NCBI RefSeq assembly: GCF_001509475.1
Contig: NZ_LLZG01000399.1
Span: 1 to 64,000, forward strand
Origin: Streptomyces regalis
GTDB lineage: Bacteria; Actinomycetota; Actinomycetes; Streptomycetales; Streptomycetaceae
Direction: 5' to 3'
DNA: 64,000 bases
In this document: positions 18,670 through 27,916 of the stretch, piece after piece
Layout of the letters: each line of letters begins with the position of its first letter
How positions within the stretch are numbered: position 1 is the first letter of the stretch
Program-made: the position numbers and the translations under genes
Notes under the pieces: model-generated
Told to the model about the DNA's origin: nothing
Database searches by the model: none
The model's input: only the letters and a program-made list of their open reading frames with translations

Positions 18670-20817
18670 ATGCGGCCCGTTTCCAGCATCGAACGCACGG
18701 TGGCGCCCTTCGAGGTCGTCAGCCCCTACCAGCCCAGCGGCGATCAGCCGCAGGCCATCACCGAGCTCGCCCGGCGCATCGAGGCCGGCGAGAAGGACGT
18801 CGTCCTGCTCGGCGCAACCGGCACAGGCAAATCCGCCACCACCGCGTGGATGATCGAGAAGCTCCAGCGCCCCACCCTGGTGATGGCGCCGAACAAAACG
18901 CTGGCCGCGCAGCTGGCGAACGAGTTCCGCGAGCTACTGCCGAACAACGCCGTCGAGTACTTCGTCTCGTACTACGACTACTACCAGCCCGAGGCCTACG
19001 TCCCGCAGTCGGACACGTACATCGAGAAGGACTCCTCGATCAACGAGGAGGTCGAGCGCCTGCGCCACTCCGCGACCAACTCGCTGCTCACCCGCCGCGA
19101 CGTCGTCGTGGTCGCCTCGGTCTCCTGCATCTACGGCCTCGGTACTCCGCAGGAGTACGTGGACCGCATGGTCCCCCTCAAGGTCGGCGAGGAGATCGAC
19201 CGGGATCAACTGCTGCGCCGATTCGTGGACATCCAGTACACGCGCAACGACCTGGCCTTCACACGTGGCACCTTCCGGGTGCGCGGCGACACCATCGAGA
19301 TCTTCCCGGTCTACGAGGAGCTCGCCGTCCGCATCGAGATGTTCGGCGACGAGATCGAGGCCCTGTCCACGCTGCACCCGCTCACCGGCGAGATCATCAG
19401 CGACGACGAGCAGCTGTACGTGTTCCCGGCCTCCCACTACGTCGCGGGCCCCGAGCGCATGGAGCGGGCCGTCAACGACATCGAGAAGGAGCTGGGCGAG
19501 CGCCTCGCCGAGCTGGAGAAGCAGGGCAAGCTCCTGGAGGCCCAGCGCCTGCGGATGCGCACGACGTACGACCTCGAGATGCTCCGGCAGATCGGCAGCT
19601 GCTCCGGTGTCGAGAACTACTCGATGCACTTCGACGGCCGCGAGCCCGGCTCCCCGCCGAACACCCTGCTGGACTACTTCCCCGACGACTTCCTGCTCGT
19701 CATCGACGAGTCGCACGTCACCGTGCCGCAGATCGGCGCCATGTACGAGGGCGACGCATCCCGCAAGCGCACCCTCGTCGACCACGGCTTCCGCCTGCCC
19801 TCCGCCCTCGACAACCGCCCTCTGAAGTGGGAGGAGTTCCAGCAGCGCATCGGGCAGACCGTCTACTTGTCGGCGACCCCGGGCACCTACGAGCTCTCCC
19901 GCTCGGACGGCCAGGTCGAGCAGATCATCCGCCCCACCGGCCTTGTCGACCCCGAGGTCGTCGTCAAGCCCACCGAGGGCCAGATCGACGATTTGGTCCA
20001 CGAGATCCGGGGGCGCGTAGAGAAGGACGAGCGCGTCCTGGTCACCACCCTCACCAAGAAGATGGCCGAGGACCTCACCGCCTACTTCCTGGAGCTCGGC
20101 ATCCAGGTGCGCTATCTGCACAGCGACGTCGACACGCTGCGCCGCGTCGAGTTGCTGCGCGAGCTGCGCGCGGGCGAGTTCGACGTCCTGGTCGGCATCA
20201 ACCTCCTTCGCGAGGGCCTCGACCTTCCCGAGGTGTCTCTGGTGGCGATCCTCGACGCCGACAAGGAGGGTTTCCTGCGCTCCGGCACCTCCCTCATCCA
20301 GACCATCGGCCGCGCGGCGCGCAATGTCTCCGGCCAGGTCCACATGTACGCCGACAAGATCACCCCGGCGATGGAGAAGGCCATCGACGAGACCAACCGC
20401 CGCCGGGAGAAGCAGGTCGCGTACAACAAGGTGAAGGGCATCGACCCCCAGCCGCTGCGCAAGAAGATCAACGACATCGTCGCGCAGATCGCCCGCGAGG
20501 ACGTCGACACGGAGCAGCTGCTCGGCTCGGGCTACCGGGCGAAGAAGGACGGCCGGGGCACCAAGGCTCCCGTGCCCTCCCTCGGCGACAAGGCGGCCAA
20601 GGGTGCGAAGGCAGCCAAGCCCGCCAAGGGCAAGGCCAAGGAGACGGTGCCGACCGACCGTCCGGCGGCCGATCTCGCCGAGCAGATCGAGGAGTTGACG
20701 GAGCGTATGCGCGCCGCCGCCGCGGATCTGCAGTTCGAGATCGCGGCCCGACTGCGCGACGAGGTCTCCGAGATGAAGAAGGAACTGCGCCAGATGAAGG
20801 AGGCGGGCCTGTCCTGA
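18670..20817 (+). CDS. uvrB: excinuclease ABC subunit B
   Basis: 715 residues. UvrB loads on damaged DNA with UvrA and then recruits UvrC. Walker [12 protein letters not shown] lies at about 45, the beta-hairpin region [19 protein letters not shown] near 100, the DEAD-type box VIDESHVT near 345, helicase motif [11 protein letters not shown] near 550, and the C-terminal UVR/UvrC-binding domain at 675-710. A Lys/Ala-rich insert ([17 protein letters not shown]) precedes the UVR domain, as in other Streptomyces UvrB. The ATG at 18670 was chosen from the promoter; an in-frame GTG lies three codons upstream. uvrA is not in the window. Confidence 0.98.
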   Translation: MRPVSSIERTVAPFEVVSPYQPSGDQPQAITELARRIEAGEKDVVLLGATGTGKSATTAWMIEKLQRPTLVMAPNKTLAAQLANEFRELLPNNAVEYFVSYYDYYQPEAYVPQSDTYIEKDSSINEEVERLRHSATNSLLTRRDVVVVASVSCIYGLGTPQEYVDRMVPLKVGEEIDRDQLLRRFVDIQYTRNDLAFTRGTFRVRGDTIEIFPVYEELAVRIEMFGDEIEALSTLHPLTGEIISDDEQLYVFPASHYVAGPERMERAVNDIEKELGERLAELEKQGKLLEAQRLRMRTTYDLEMLRQIGSCSGVENYSMHFDGREPGSPPNTLLDYFPDDFLLVIDESHVTVPQIGAMYEGDASRKRTLVDHGFRLPSALDNRPLKWEEFQQRIGQTVYLSATPGTYELSRSDGQVEQIIRPTGLVDPEVVVKPTEGQIDDLVHEIRGRVEKDERVLVTTLTKKMAEDLTAYFLELGIQVRYLHSDVDTLRRVELLRELRAGEFDVLVGINLLREGLDLPEVSLVAILDADKEGFLRSGTSLIQTIGRAARNVSGQVHMYADKITPAMEKAIDETNRRREKQVAYNKVKGIDPQPLRKKINDIVAQIAREDVDTEQLLGSGYRAKKDGRGTKAPVPSLGDKAAKGAKAAKPAKGKAKETVPTDRPAADLAEQIEELTERMRAAAADLQFEIAARLRDEVSEMKKELRQMKEAGLS

Positions 20818-20829
20818 CGGGCCCGCACA

Positions 20830-20856
20830 GGCGCCGGTCCACCCGGGACCGGCGCC
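20830..20856 (+). terminator. uvrB terminator hairpin
   Basis: Perfect 11-bp arms (GGCGCCGGTCC and complement) with a 5-nt loop, 13 nt after the uvrB stop. Confidence 0.75.
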
Positions 20857-21015
20857 GGCCGAATGGGGCTCTGAGGGCCTCCAAGTACTCGCTGTGTTGC
20901 AAGACCGACACAAAGTGCGGACCGGGGTACGGCACTGTCAGTGCCCCTGCGTAGGGTTCTCGTCATCCGCGGAGTCCGCGGCCAACAGGGGACAGCTCGA
21001 GAGGGGAATCAGCAC

Positions 21016-21594
21016 GTGACCGTCAACATGACCAAGGGTCAGGCCATCAGTCTGCAGAAGAAAGACGGCGGCAGCCTGACCGCGGTGCGCATGGGTCTCG
21101 GCTGGCAGGCGGCTCCCCGGCGCGGCCTGTTCGGTTCGCGCACGCGTGAGGTCGACCTCGACGCCTCCGCGGTTCTGTTCGCGGACAAGCAGCCGGTCGA
21201 CGTCGTCTTCTTCCGCCACCTGGTGAGCGACGACGGCTCGATCCGCCACACCGGTGACAACCTCGTCGGCGGTGTCGGCCAGGGCGGCGACGACGAGGCG
21301 ATCCTCGTCGACCTCGCGCGCATCCCGGTCCACATCGACCAGATCGTCTTCACCGTGAACTCCTTCACGGGCCAGACCTTCCAGGAGGTGCAGAACGCGT
21401 TCTGCCGCCTGGTCGATGAGACCAACGGTCAGGAGCTGGCCCGCTACACCCTCGCGGGCGGCGGCGCCTACACGGCCCAGATCATGGCGAAGGTGCACCG
21501 CTCGGGCCCGGGCTGGACGATGACGGCCCTCGGCACGCCGGCCAACGGCCGCACCTTCCAGGACCTGATGCCGTCGATCCTGCCGCACCTGTAG
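21016..21594 (+). CDS. terD: TerD-family stress protein
   Basis: 192 residues, standard TerD length. TerD proteins bind Ca2+ and are linked to tellurite resistance and stress or differentiation. The Ca2+-ligand loops are visible as REVDLDASAVLFADKQ and the acidic segment TGDNLVGGVGQGGDDEAILVD (in two parts, about 78-100). The GTG at 21016 follows GAGGGG and gives the usual start MTVNMTKGQ. It is followed by a longer TerD-fusion gene and by terC, making a short ter locus. Confidence 0.93.
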   Translation: MTVNMTKGQAISLQKKDGGSLTAVRMGLGWQAAPRRGLFGSRTREVDLDASAVLFADKQPVDVVFFRHLVSDDGSIRHTGDNLVGGVGQGGDDEAILVDLARIPVHIDQIVFTVNSFTGQTFQEVQNAFCRLVDETNGQELARYTLAGGGAYTAQIMAKVHRSGPGWTMTALGTPANGRTFQDLMPSILPHL

Positions 21595-21603
21595 GACGTG
21601 TAA

Positions 21604-21639
21604 GACCTGAAGGACCTGAAGGACCTGAAGGACCTGTAG
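21604..21639. repeat. four tandem 9-bp units (gacctgaag)
   Basis: Three exact gacctgaag units and a fourth gacctgtag fill most of the gap between terD and the next gene. The unit length is a multiple of three and would allow slippage. It may alter mRNA spacing between the two genes. Confidence 0.8.
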
Positions 21640-21692
21640 GGCGGCCCGGCGAGCGGCACACAACAAGACAAGTGACACAGGGGGACGAAGGC

Positions 21693-23771
21693 ATGACGGC
21701 CGAGCTGGTGCGGGGGCAGAACCACCCGCTCTCCCAGGCCCGTCTGGAGATCCGGATCTCGGCCGGCACGCCGATCGTGGCCGGAGCCACGCTCGGCGAC
21801 GAGCAGGGCAGGATTCACGGCGTCGAATGGGTGGCCCACCCCGGCGCCCCCACCCTGCCCGGTCTCGAGGTCTCCCGGCAGGCGGCCGCCGACCATCGCC
21901 TCGCGGTGGATCTGGACGCCATGCCAGAAGCCGTCCACCGCGTCAGTGTGCTGCTCGCCCTGCCCACCGGGGTCGCCGGTCCGACCCGGTTCGGCGCCGT
22001 CGCCGCCCCCTTCGTTGCGGTCACCGGCCTCGACGGCACCGAGGTCGCCTCCTACACCGTCACCGGCCTGGAGGCCGAGTCGGCCGTCGTCGCCCTGGAG
22101 CTCTACCGCCGCCAGGGCGCCTGGAAGGTGCGCGCCATCGGCCAGGGCTACGCAGGCGGCCTCGCCGACCTCTTCACCGACCAGGGCCTGCCCCAGGCCC
22201 ACCAACTCGCCGGCGGCATCCACGAAGCGGTGGCCCAGGGCATCGCCCGCTCGGTGCCGGCACCCCCGCCACGGCCGGACGGCGACCGCTCCCGGCAGGC
22301 GGCCGCACCGGCACTCGGCCCGGAGCAGGGCGGTCCCGCACCGCACGGCGCCTCCGGCCCCGTACCACCGCAGCCGACGTCGCCCTACGGCACCCAGACA
22401 CCCGGTGTGCCCGGGCAGCCCGCACCCCAGCCGAACTCCCCGTACGGCACTCAGCCGCCCGGCGTACCGGGCCGGCCCACGCAGCAGCCGTCGAATCCGA
22501 GCGGAACCGGCGCCACCGACCCCACCCAGCCGTCCGCGCCCACCTCCGGCGGCTCGATCGACTACAGCCACCCGCGGCGGCAGAACGCGGCTCCGCCGCC
22601 GCCCCCGCCGACCGCGCCCCCGGCCCAGCCCGGGCAGCCCGCGCAGCCGGTCGCGGGCGACGCGACCGGCTGGTCCATGGACGAGCGGCTCTACAACCAG
22701 GTGTGGGGCATGTTCGAGGACCTGGCCCGCACGACCGCCGCCTACCGCAGCGCCGTCGACTTCGCCGACTCGCGCATGGAGAAGGAGCTCGACCAGGTCC
22801 TGTCGGACCCGCGCAGCCGGATCGGCGGACAGGGCGACGCCGCACGCGAGGCGGCCCAGGCCAAGCACGCCCAGCTGGTCAACCAGGCCAGGGCGGCGCT
22901 CGACCGGGACCTGGCCCAGCTCACCGCCGAGTCCGAGGTCGTCGAACCCGCGCTGCCGACCGCGTACGCACGCTGGGACAACCCTGTCTGGCACGGCTAC
23001 CGCGTTCCGATGGAGATACCCATGGCTCTGCGCCTGGGCGACCTCCACCTGCCCGAGAGCGCCGATCTGCGCATCCCGATGCTGGTCCGGCTGCCGCTGG
23101 AGCGCGGCCTGTGGATCGACAGCGGACGCGGCGGATCGCTCGACGGATCGTTCACCGACTCCCACGACCTGCGGCGCCTCGCGATGGAGACGGCGGTGGC
23201 GCACGCGGCGCGGCTGCTCGCCGTCTATCCGGCGGGCGAGTTCACCGTGCACGTCATCGATCCGGCCGGTTCGGGCGCGCAGACGCTCGTACCGCTGGTG
23301 CAGAGCGGCGTGCTCGCGGCCCCGCCCGCGGTGGGCGCGGCGGGTGTCGCTGAGGTCCTCGCACGGCTCACTCAGCGCGTCGACCTGGTGCAGATGGCCC
23401 TGCGCGGCGGTGCGCCCGACTCCCTGCCGCCCGGTTTCGACACTTCCGAGCAGCTGCTGATCGTCAATGACTTCCCGCACGGCTTCGACGACCGGGCCGT
23501 GAACCAGCTGCGCTACCTGGCGGACGAGGGGCCCGCCGTCGGCGTCCACCTCATGATGGTCGCGGACCGTGAGGAGGCCGCCGCCTACGGCCCGTTGCTC
23601 GACCCGCTGTGGCGTTCGCTGATGCGACTGACCCCGGTGCCGGACGATCACCTCGCCGACCCGTGGGTGGGTCACGCCTGGACGTACGAGCCCCCGCTCG
23701 TGCCGCCCGGCAGCCAGGTGATCCAGCAGGTGCTCACGCAGGTCGCCGCAGCCCGCGTCAAGTACAGGTAA
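21693..23771 (+). CDS. TerD-like protein with large C-terminal domain
   Basis: 692 residues. Residues 1-185 are a TerD-like beta-sandwich (LEIRISAGTPIVAGATLG, then VASYTVTGLEAESAVVALEL and GAWKVRAIGQGY). About 190-330 is a Pro/Gln/Ser linker with repeated PYGTQ-PGVPG blocks. Residues 335-692 form a helical part followed by a P-loop NTPase-like domain seen in actinobacterial ter clusters (LRIPMLVRLPLERGLWID, and a Walker B-like LLIVNDFP near 595). A canonical Walker A is not obvious. The gene follows terD by 98 nt. Chemical-damage-response ter modules use such proteins, but the activity here is unknown. Confidence 0.8.
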   Translation: MTAELVRGQNHPLSQARLEIRISAGTPIVAGATLGDEQGRIHGVEWVAHPGAPTLPGLEVSRQAAADHRLAVDLDAMPEAVHRVSVLLALPTGVAGPTRFGAVAAPFVAVTGLDGTEVASYTVTGLEAESAVVALELYRRQGAWKVRAIGQGYAGGLADLFTDQGLPQAHQLAGGIHEAVAQGIARSVPAPPPRPDGDRSRQAAAPALGPEQGGPAPHGASGPVPPQPTSPYGTQTPGVPGQPAPQPNSPYGTQPPGVPGRPTQQPSNPSGTGATDPTQPSAPTSGGSIDYSHPRRQNAAPPPPPPTAPPAQPGQPAQPVAGDATGWSMDERLYNQVWGMFEDLARTTAAYRSAVDFADSRMEKELDQVLSDPRSRIGGQGDAAREAAQAKHAQLVNQARAALDRDLAQLTAESEVVEPALPTAYARWDNPVWHGYRVPMEIPMALRLGDLHLPESADLRIPMLVRLPLERGLWIDSGRGGSLDGSFTDSHDLRRLAMETAVAHAARLLAVYPAGEFTVHVIDPAGSGAQTLVPLVQSGVLAAPPAVGAAGVAEVLARLTQRVDLVQMALRGGAPDSLPPGFDTSEQLLIVNDFPHGFDDRAVNQLRYLADEGPAVGVHLMMVADREEAAAYGPLLDPLWRSLMRLTPVPDDHLADPWVGHAWTYEPPLVPPGSQVIQQVLTQVAAARVKYR

Positions 23772-23852
23772 AGTGCCTCTGACCAGCAAACTTGCCATTT
23801 CTTTTACCAAGCGCTTTACCTTCCCTTGGTGATTGGGGTACTGTTCATTGCA

Positions 23853-23949
23853 CGGAGGGGAGTACTCCCTGTCTGCTGCGACGTACCCGTCAATACGGAT
23901 CCGGCCAGATCCCGGGGCGTCGGCCCATCGTGGGTGGAAGAGACCTCCG
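23853..23949 (+). promoter_or_regulatory. yybP-ykoY (Mn2+) riboswitch upstream of terC
   Basis: The 5' consensus GGAGGGGAGTA lies at 23854-23864 and the 3' consensus GAGACCTCC at 23940-23948. They close a P1 stem between CGGAGG (23853-23858) and CCTCCG (23944-23949). Both conserved internal-loop strands of the yybP-ykoY family are present, and the gene 48 nt downstream is TerC, the commonest actinobacterial client. The family senses Mn2+. An AT-rich promoter region lies at 23800-23845. Confidence 0.88.
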
Positions 23950-23996
23950 GCGCGCGACGACGCTGACATTTGCCGTTACGTACTGCCGGAGGCGCA

Positions 23997-24998
23997 GTGG
24001 TTGTTTCCCCGACCCTATGGGTCCTCACCATCGTGGGCCTTGCTGCCCTGATCGCGGTCGACTTCTTCATCGGCCGCAAGCCGCACGACGTCTCGATCAA
24101 GGAAGCCGGTATCTGGACGGTCGTCTGGATCGTCCTGGCGGGCCTCTTCGGACTCGGCCTGCTCGTCTTCGGTGGCGGACAGCCGGCCGGCGAGTTCTTC
24201 GCGGGCTTCATCACCGAGAAGTCGCTGAGCGTCGACAACCTCTTCGTCTTCGTCCTGATCATGGCGAAGTTCGCGGTGCCCTCGCAGTACCAGCAGCGCG
24301 TGCTTCTCATCGGCGTCCTCATAGCCCTGGTCCTGCGCGCGATCTTCATCGCCGCGGGTGCCGCGATCCTCGCGAGCTTCTCGTGGGTGTTCTACCTCTT
24401 CGGTGCCTTCCTGATCTGGACCGCCTGGAAGCTCATCCAGGAGGCCCGGGCCGACGAGGAGGACGAGGAGTACGAGGAGAACAAGCTGCTCAAGGCCGCC
24501 GAGCGCAAGTTCGGTGTCGCCGACCGCTACCACGGCACCAAGCTGTGGATCCAGGAGAACGGCAAGCGGGTCATGACCCCGATGCTGGTCGTGATGCTGG
24601 CCATCGGTACCACCGACGTGCTGTTCGCCCTCGACTCCATCCCGGCGATCTTCGGCCTGACGCAGGACCCGTACATCGTGTTCACGGCCAACGCCTTCGC
24701 ACTGATGGGTCTCAGGCAGCTGTACTTCCTCATCGGCGGCCTGCTGAAGAAGCTGGTCCACCTCAGCTACGGCCTGTCGATCATCCTGGGCTTCATCGGC
24801 GTCAAGCTGGTGCTGCACGCGCTGCACAAGTCCGGGGTCCATGTCCCCGAGATCAGCATCCCGGTCTCGCTCGGCGTGATCTGCTCGGTCCTGATCGTCA
24901 CCACGATCACCAGCCTGAGGGCCTCCAAGAAGCAGGCGGCGGCCGAGGCGGCGCAGAAGCGCAGCGAAGGCGCTCCGAAGGACAGCATCGACGTCTGA
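23997..24998 (+). CDS. terC: TerC-family membrane protein (metal exporter-like)
   Basis: 333 residues with eight or nine helices. Membrane Asp and Glu signatures are EKSLSVDNLFVFVLIM (about 73) and GTTDVLFALDSIPAIFGLTQ (about 203), the two TerC repeats. TerC proteins export Mn2+ or load metal into exported proteins. A cytoplasmic acidic loop (EEDEEYEENK) lies mid-protein. The GTG at 23997 sits 4 nt after GGAGG. The Mn2+ riboswitch in the leader supports a manganese role. Confidence 0.93.
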   Translation: MVVSPTLWVLTIVGLAALIAVDFFIGRKPHDVSIKEAGIWTVVWIVLAGLFGLGLLVFGGGQPAGEFFAGFITEKSLSVDNLFVFVLIMAKFAVPSQYQQRVLLIGVLIALVLRAIFIAAGAAILASFSWVFYLFGAFLIWTAWKLIQEARADEEDEEYEENKLLKAAERKFGVADRYHGTKLWIQENGKRVMTPMLVVMLAIGTTDVLFALDSIPAIFGLTQDPYIVFTANAFALMGLRQLYFLIGGLLKKLVHLSYGLSIILGFIGVKLVLHALHKSGVHVPEISIPVSLGVICSVLIVTTITSLRASKKQAAAEAAQKRSEGAPKDSIDV

Positions 24999-25023
24999 CC
25001 ACGTCGGACGTAGGAAGAACCAA

Positions 25024-25068
25024 CACCGGGAGTGGTGCCCAGCGAATTGCCGAGCACCGCTCCCGGTG
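25024..25068 (+). terminator. terC terminator hairpin
   Basis: 15-bp arms (CACCGGGAGTGGTGC with one G-U pair to its partner) and a 15-nt loop, 26 nt after the terC stop. Confidence 0.75.
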
Positions 25069-25125
25069 CTTCGTTGGGTGCTGAGTGTCCCCGGCCGGGG
25101 ACACCACGGCCGGGTGGAGGCACCT

Positions 25126-25440
25126 GTGGACGCACCCATGAAGTTCGTGCAGATCATCGACTTCGAGACCGAGCGCATCGACGAGATGCGGGAGCTGGCT
25201 CATGAGACGGAACAGCGCCTGGCGGGCCGCAGCGGTGGCCCCACGCGCCGTCTCGTCCTCAAGGACCGGGGCCAGGCCAACCGCTACCTCGTGGTGATCG
25301 AGTTCGACTCCCACGAGGACGCCATGCGCAACAGCGACGACCCCGAGACGACCAAGTTCGCGGAGCAGATGGCCGCGCTGTGCACCAGGCCGCCGTCCTT
25401 CACGGACTGCGACGTACAGGAGATGACCGATTTCGCGTAG
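25126..25440 (+). CDS. small dimeric alpha/beta-barrel-like hypothetical protein
   Basis: About 104 residues. The pattern KFVQIIDFETERIDEMRELA then RYLVVIEFDSHEDAMRNS suggests a ferredoxin-like alpha-beta fold (ABM/EthD superfamily), often a small enzyme or dimeric binding protein. The GTG at 25126 was chosen because GGAGG lies 5 nt before it; the ATG at 25138 in the same frame is 17 nt from that site. It stands between two terminators, so it is monocistronic. The function is unknown. Confidence 0.72.
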   Translation: MDAPMKFVQIIDFETERIDEMRELAHETEQRLAGRSGGPTRRLVLKDRGQANRYLVVIEFDSHEDAMRNSDDPETTKFAEQMAALCTRPPSFTDCDVQEMTDFA

Positions 25441-25458
25441 CGACATACGACCCACAGG

Positions 25459-25485
25459 GGCCCCGCATCCCGAGGGCGCGGGGCC
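25459..25485. terminator. hairpin after hypothetical gene
   Basis: Perfect 8-bp arms GGCCCCGC/GCGGGGCC with an 11-nt loop, 18 nt after the stop at 25440. Confidence 0.65.
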
Positions 25486-25543
25486 GCCTGACCACCACAC
25501 AGACCGGAATGCGAACCCCCAACGCCTCTGCGGCGATCGCTCC

Positions 25544-26526
25544 ATGATCGCTCGGCTCAGGCCGCTCACGACCCGGTGGACCTACTTCGTACCGGTGCTC
25601 GCGGTCGCCTGCCGGTCTTCACCTGGGGACGAGACCTGCCCGGCGCGGTCGTCGCGCTGGTGACGCTGGTCCTCGCAGGTGCCGTCCTGGCCGCCGTGCA
25701 CCACGCCGAAGTGGTGGCCCACCGGGTCGGCGAACCCTTCGGCTCCCTCATCCTCGCCGTGGCCGTCACGATCATCGAGGTCGCCCTGATCGTGACCCTG
25801 ATGGCGACGGCGGCGACAAGAGCTCCACCCTCGCCCGGGACACGGTATTCGCGGCCGTGATGATCACCTGCAACGGCATCGTCGGTCTCTGCCTGCTGGT
25901 CGCCTCGCTGCGGCACCGTACGGCGGTCTTCAACCCCGAGGGCACAGGCGCGGCCCTCGCGACCGTCGCCACCTGGCCACGCTCAGCCTGGTGCTGCCGA
26001 CGTTCACCACGAGCAAGCCCGGGGCCGGAGTTCTCCAGCGTGCAGCTGACGTTCGCCGCGCTCTCCTCGCTGATCCTTTACGGCCTGTTCGTGGCGACGC
26101 AGACCGTGCGGCACCGCGACTACTTCCTCCCCATCACCCGTCAGGGCGAGGTGATCACCGCCGACGACCACGCCCACGCGCCCTCCGCCCGCACCGCGAT
26201 GATCAGCCTCGGGCTGCTGGGTCTGGCCCTGATCGGCGTGGTCGGCGTGGCCAAGGGCGTGTCGCCCACCATCGAGTCCGCAGTGGAGGCCGCCGACCTG
26301 CCGTATGCCGTCGTCGGCGTGATCACCATCCCCGCGGTCGCCCTGGCCTCCATCTGGCTCTCTGGCCCACTCGTCCTGGGCCTGGGCCCCACTCATATGG
26401 TGCTGCTCGCGCTGACGGTGGTGGTGAGCTCGCTGACGGTGGTGCCGGGGCGGGCGACGCCGCTCCAGGGAGGCGTTCATCTCGTGCTGTTCGCGGCGTA
26501 TCTGGAGCTCGCGATCAATCCGTGGC
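25544..26526 (+). pseudogene. decayed ChaA-type Ca2+(Na+)/H+ antiporter
   Basis: Recognisable antiporter sequence is spread over several frames. It starts at the ATG at 25544. One base is missing near 25608, another near 25808 and a third near 25975, and one base is extra near 26022. Intact helix segments include LAVAVTIIEVALIVTLMAT and YFLPITRQGEVITADDHAHA. Between GVI and IPAVALAS (about 26318) a block of roughly 35-45 residues that family members have is absent, apparently in frame. The usual stop after LELAINP is also lost. The single-base changes lie in short C/G runs, but the missing block argues for real decay. Confidence 0.82.
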
Positions 26527-26549
26527 CGACCCCAGGTGTCCGGAGCCCG

Positions 26550-27854
26550 TCACCCGGTGGCCGGCTCCGGCGCCACGGCAGGCACCGGACGCGTCTCGGG
26601 CAGCAGCGCGAAACACCCCAGGCTGAGCAGCGCGATACCGGTCAGATACGCCCCCACACCCCAGGGCACCCGACCGCCCTGCTCGGCGAGCGCTGTCGCC
26701 ACGATCGGCGTGAGCGCGCCCCCGAGGACGCCTCCGAGGTTGTAGCCCACCGCCGCGCCCGTGCAGCGCACCCTGGGCTCGTACAACTCCGGCAGATACG
26801 CGGCGATCACGGCGAACATCGTGATGAAAGCGAGCATCGCCCCGAGGAAGCCCAGGAACATCAGAAGTGGCTCGCCCGTCGCGAGGAGCGCGACCAGCGG
26901 GAACATCCACAGGGCGGCGGCAGCGCACCCGATCAGGGTCAGGGGCCGCCGCCCGTACCGGTCACCGAGCAGAGCCGCCACCGGTGTGAGCGAGCCCTTC
27001 ACCAGGACCGCGGCCATGATGCAGGCCAGCATGGTGCCCCGGCCCACACCGAGCCGCTCGGTGGCGTAGGCGAGAGACCAGGTCGTCACGGCGTAGAAGA
27101 TCGCGTATCCGATCGACAGCGCCCCGGCCGTCAGCAGGACGAGCCGCCAGTGGTCGCGTACGACCTCGGCGAGCGGCACACGCGCGTGGTCGTCGATCTC
27201 GAGGAACCGGGGGCTCTCGGCGAGCGACGACCGCAGCCACAGCCCCACCAGGGCGAGCACTCCCGCCGCCCAGAACGGCACTCGCCATCCCCACGCGGCG
27301 AACTGCGCGTCGGACAATGTCGCCGACAGCCCCAGCACCACACCGTTGGCGAGCAGGAAGCCCAGCGCCGGCCCGACCTGCGGGAAGCTCGACCACAGAC
27401 CGCGCCGCTCGGCCGGCGCGTGCTCCACGGTCAGCAGGACGGCCCCGCCCCACTCGCCGCCGATGCCGAGCCCCTGCAGAAAGCGCAGCACGAGCAGCAG
27501 CAGGGGAGCGGTGACACCGATCGTGTCGTACGTCGGCACGCAGCCGACCGCGACCGTGGAGGCGCCGGTCAGCAGCAGCGAGGCGACGAGGACCGGTCGG
27601 CGTCCGTGCCGGTCCCCGATGTGCCCGAACAGCACCGAGCCCAGCGGCCGCGCCACAAAGCCGACGCCGAACGTTGCGAAGGCGGCCAGGGTTCCCGCCA
27701 CCGGCGAGAATGTCGGGAAGAACAGCGGCCCCAGGAGCAGCGCCGCCGCGGTCCCGTAGACGAAGAAGTCGTAGAACTCGATGGCCGTTCCGGCGAGCGA
27801 GGCAGCCGCGAGCCGCAGCATGGAGGGCGCCCTTACGGTGCGTACGTCGTGCAT
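26550..27854 (-). CDS. MHS-family MFS transporter
   Basis: 434 residues with 12 predicted helices. The first helix carries AAASLAGTAIEFYDFFVYG, typical of the metabolite:H+ symporter group (ProP, ShiA, KgtP). The helix 2-3 loop is GHIGDRHGRRPVL and the second-half equivalent GDRYGRRPLTL; LRFLQGLGIGGEWGGAVLL is the helix-5 signature. It probably imports an organic acid or osmolyte; the substrate is not visible. Its stop lies 23 nt from the end of the decayed antiporter, which is convergent. Confidence 0.9.
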   Translation of the reverse strand: MHDVRTVRAPSMLRLAAASLAGTAIEFYDFFVYGTAAALLLGPLFFPTFSPVAGTLAAFATFGVGFVARPLGSVLFGHIGDRHGRRPVLVASLLLTGASTVAVGCVPTYDTIGVTAPLLLLVLRFLQGLGIGGEWGGAVLLTVEHAPAERRGLWSSFPQVGPALGFLLANGVVLGLSATLSDAQFAAWGWRVPFWAAGVLALVGLWLRSSLAESPRFLEIDDHARVPLAEVVRDHWRLVLLTAGALSIGYAIFYAVTTWSLAYATERLGVGRGTMLACIMAAVLVKGSLTPVAALLGDRYGRRPLTLIGCAAAALWMFPLVALLATGEPLLMFLGFLGAMLAFITMFAVIAAYLPELYEPRVRCTGAAVGYNLGGVLGGALTPIVATALAEQGGRVPWGVGAYLTGIALLSLGCFALLPETRPVPAVAPEPATG

Positions 27855-27916
27855 GCTGCGTCAACTACCCACGGTGACCGCCGGTTACGGGGGCGTGCGG
27901 GCGCGCCGGGGCCTCG

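Noticed and set aside
18934..20913. 659-codon minus-strand frame opposite uvrB
   Set aside because: It is the complement of uvrB codons with Asp/Leu/Val bias and no start signal.
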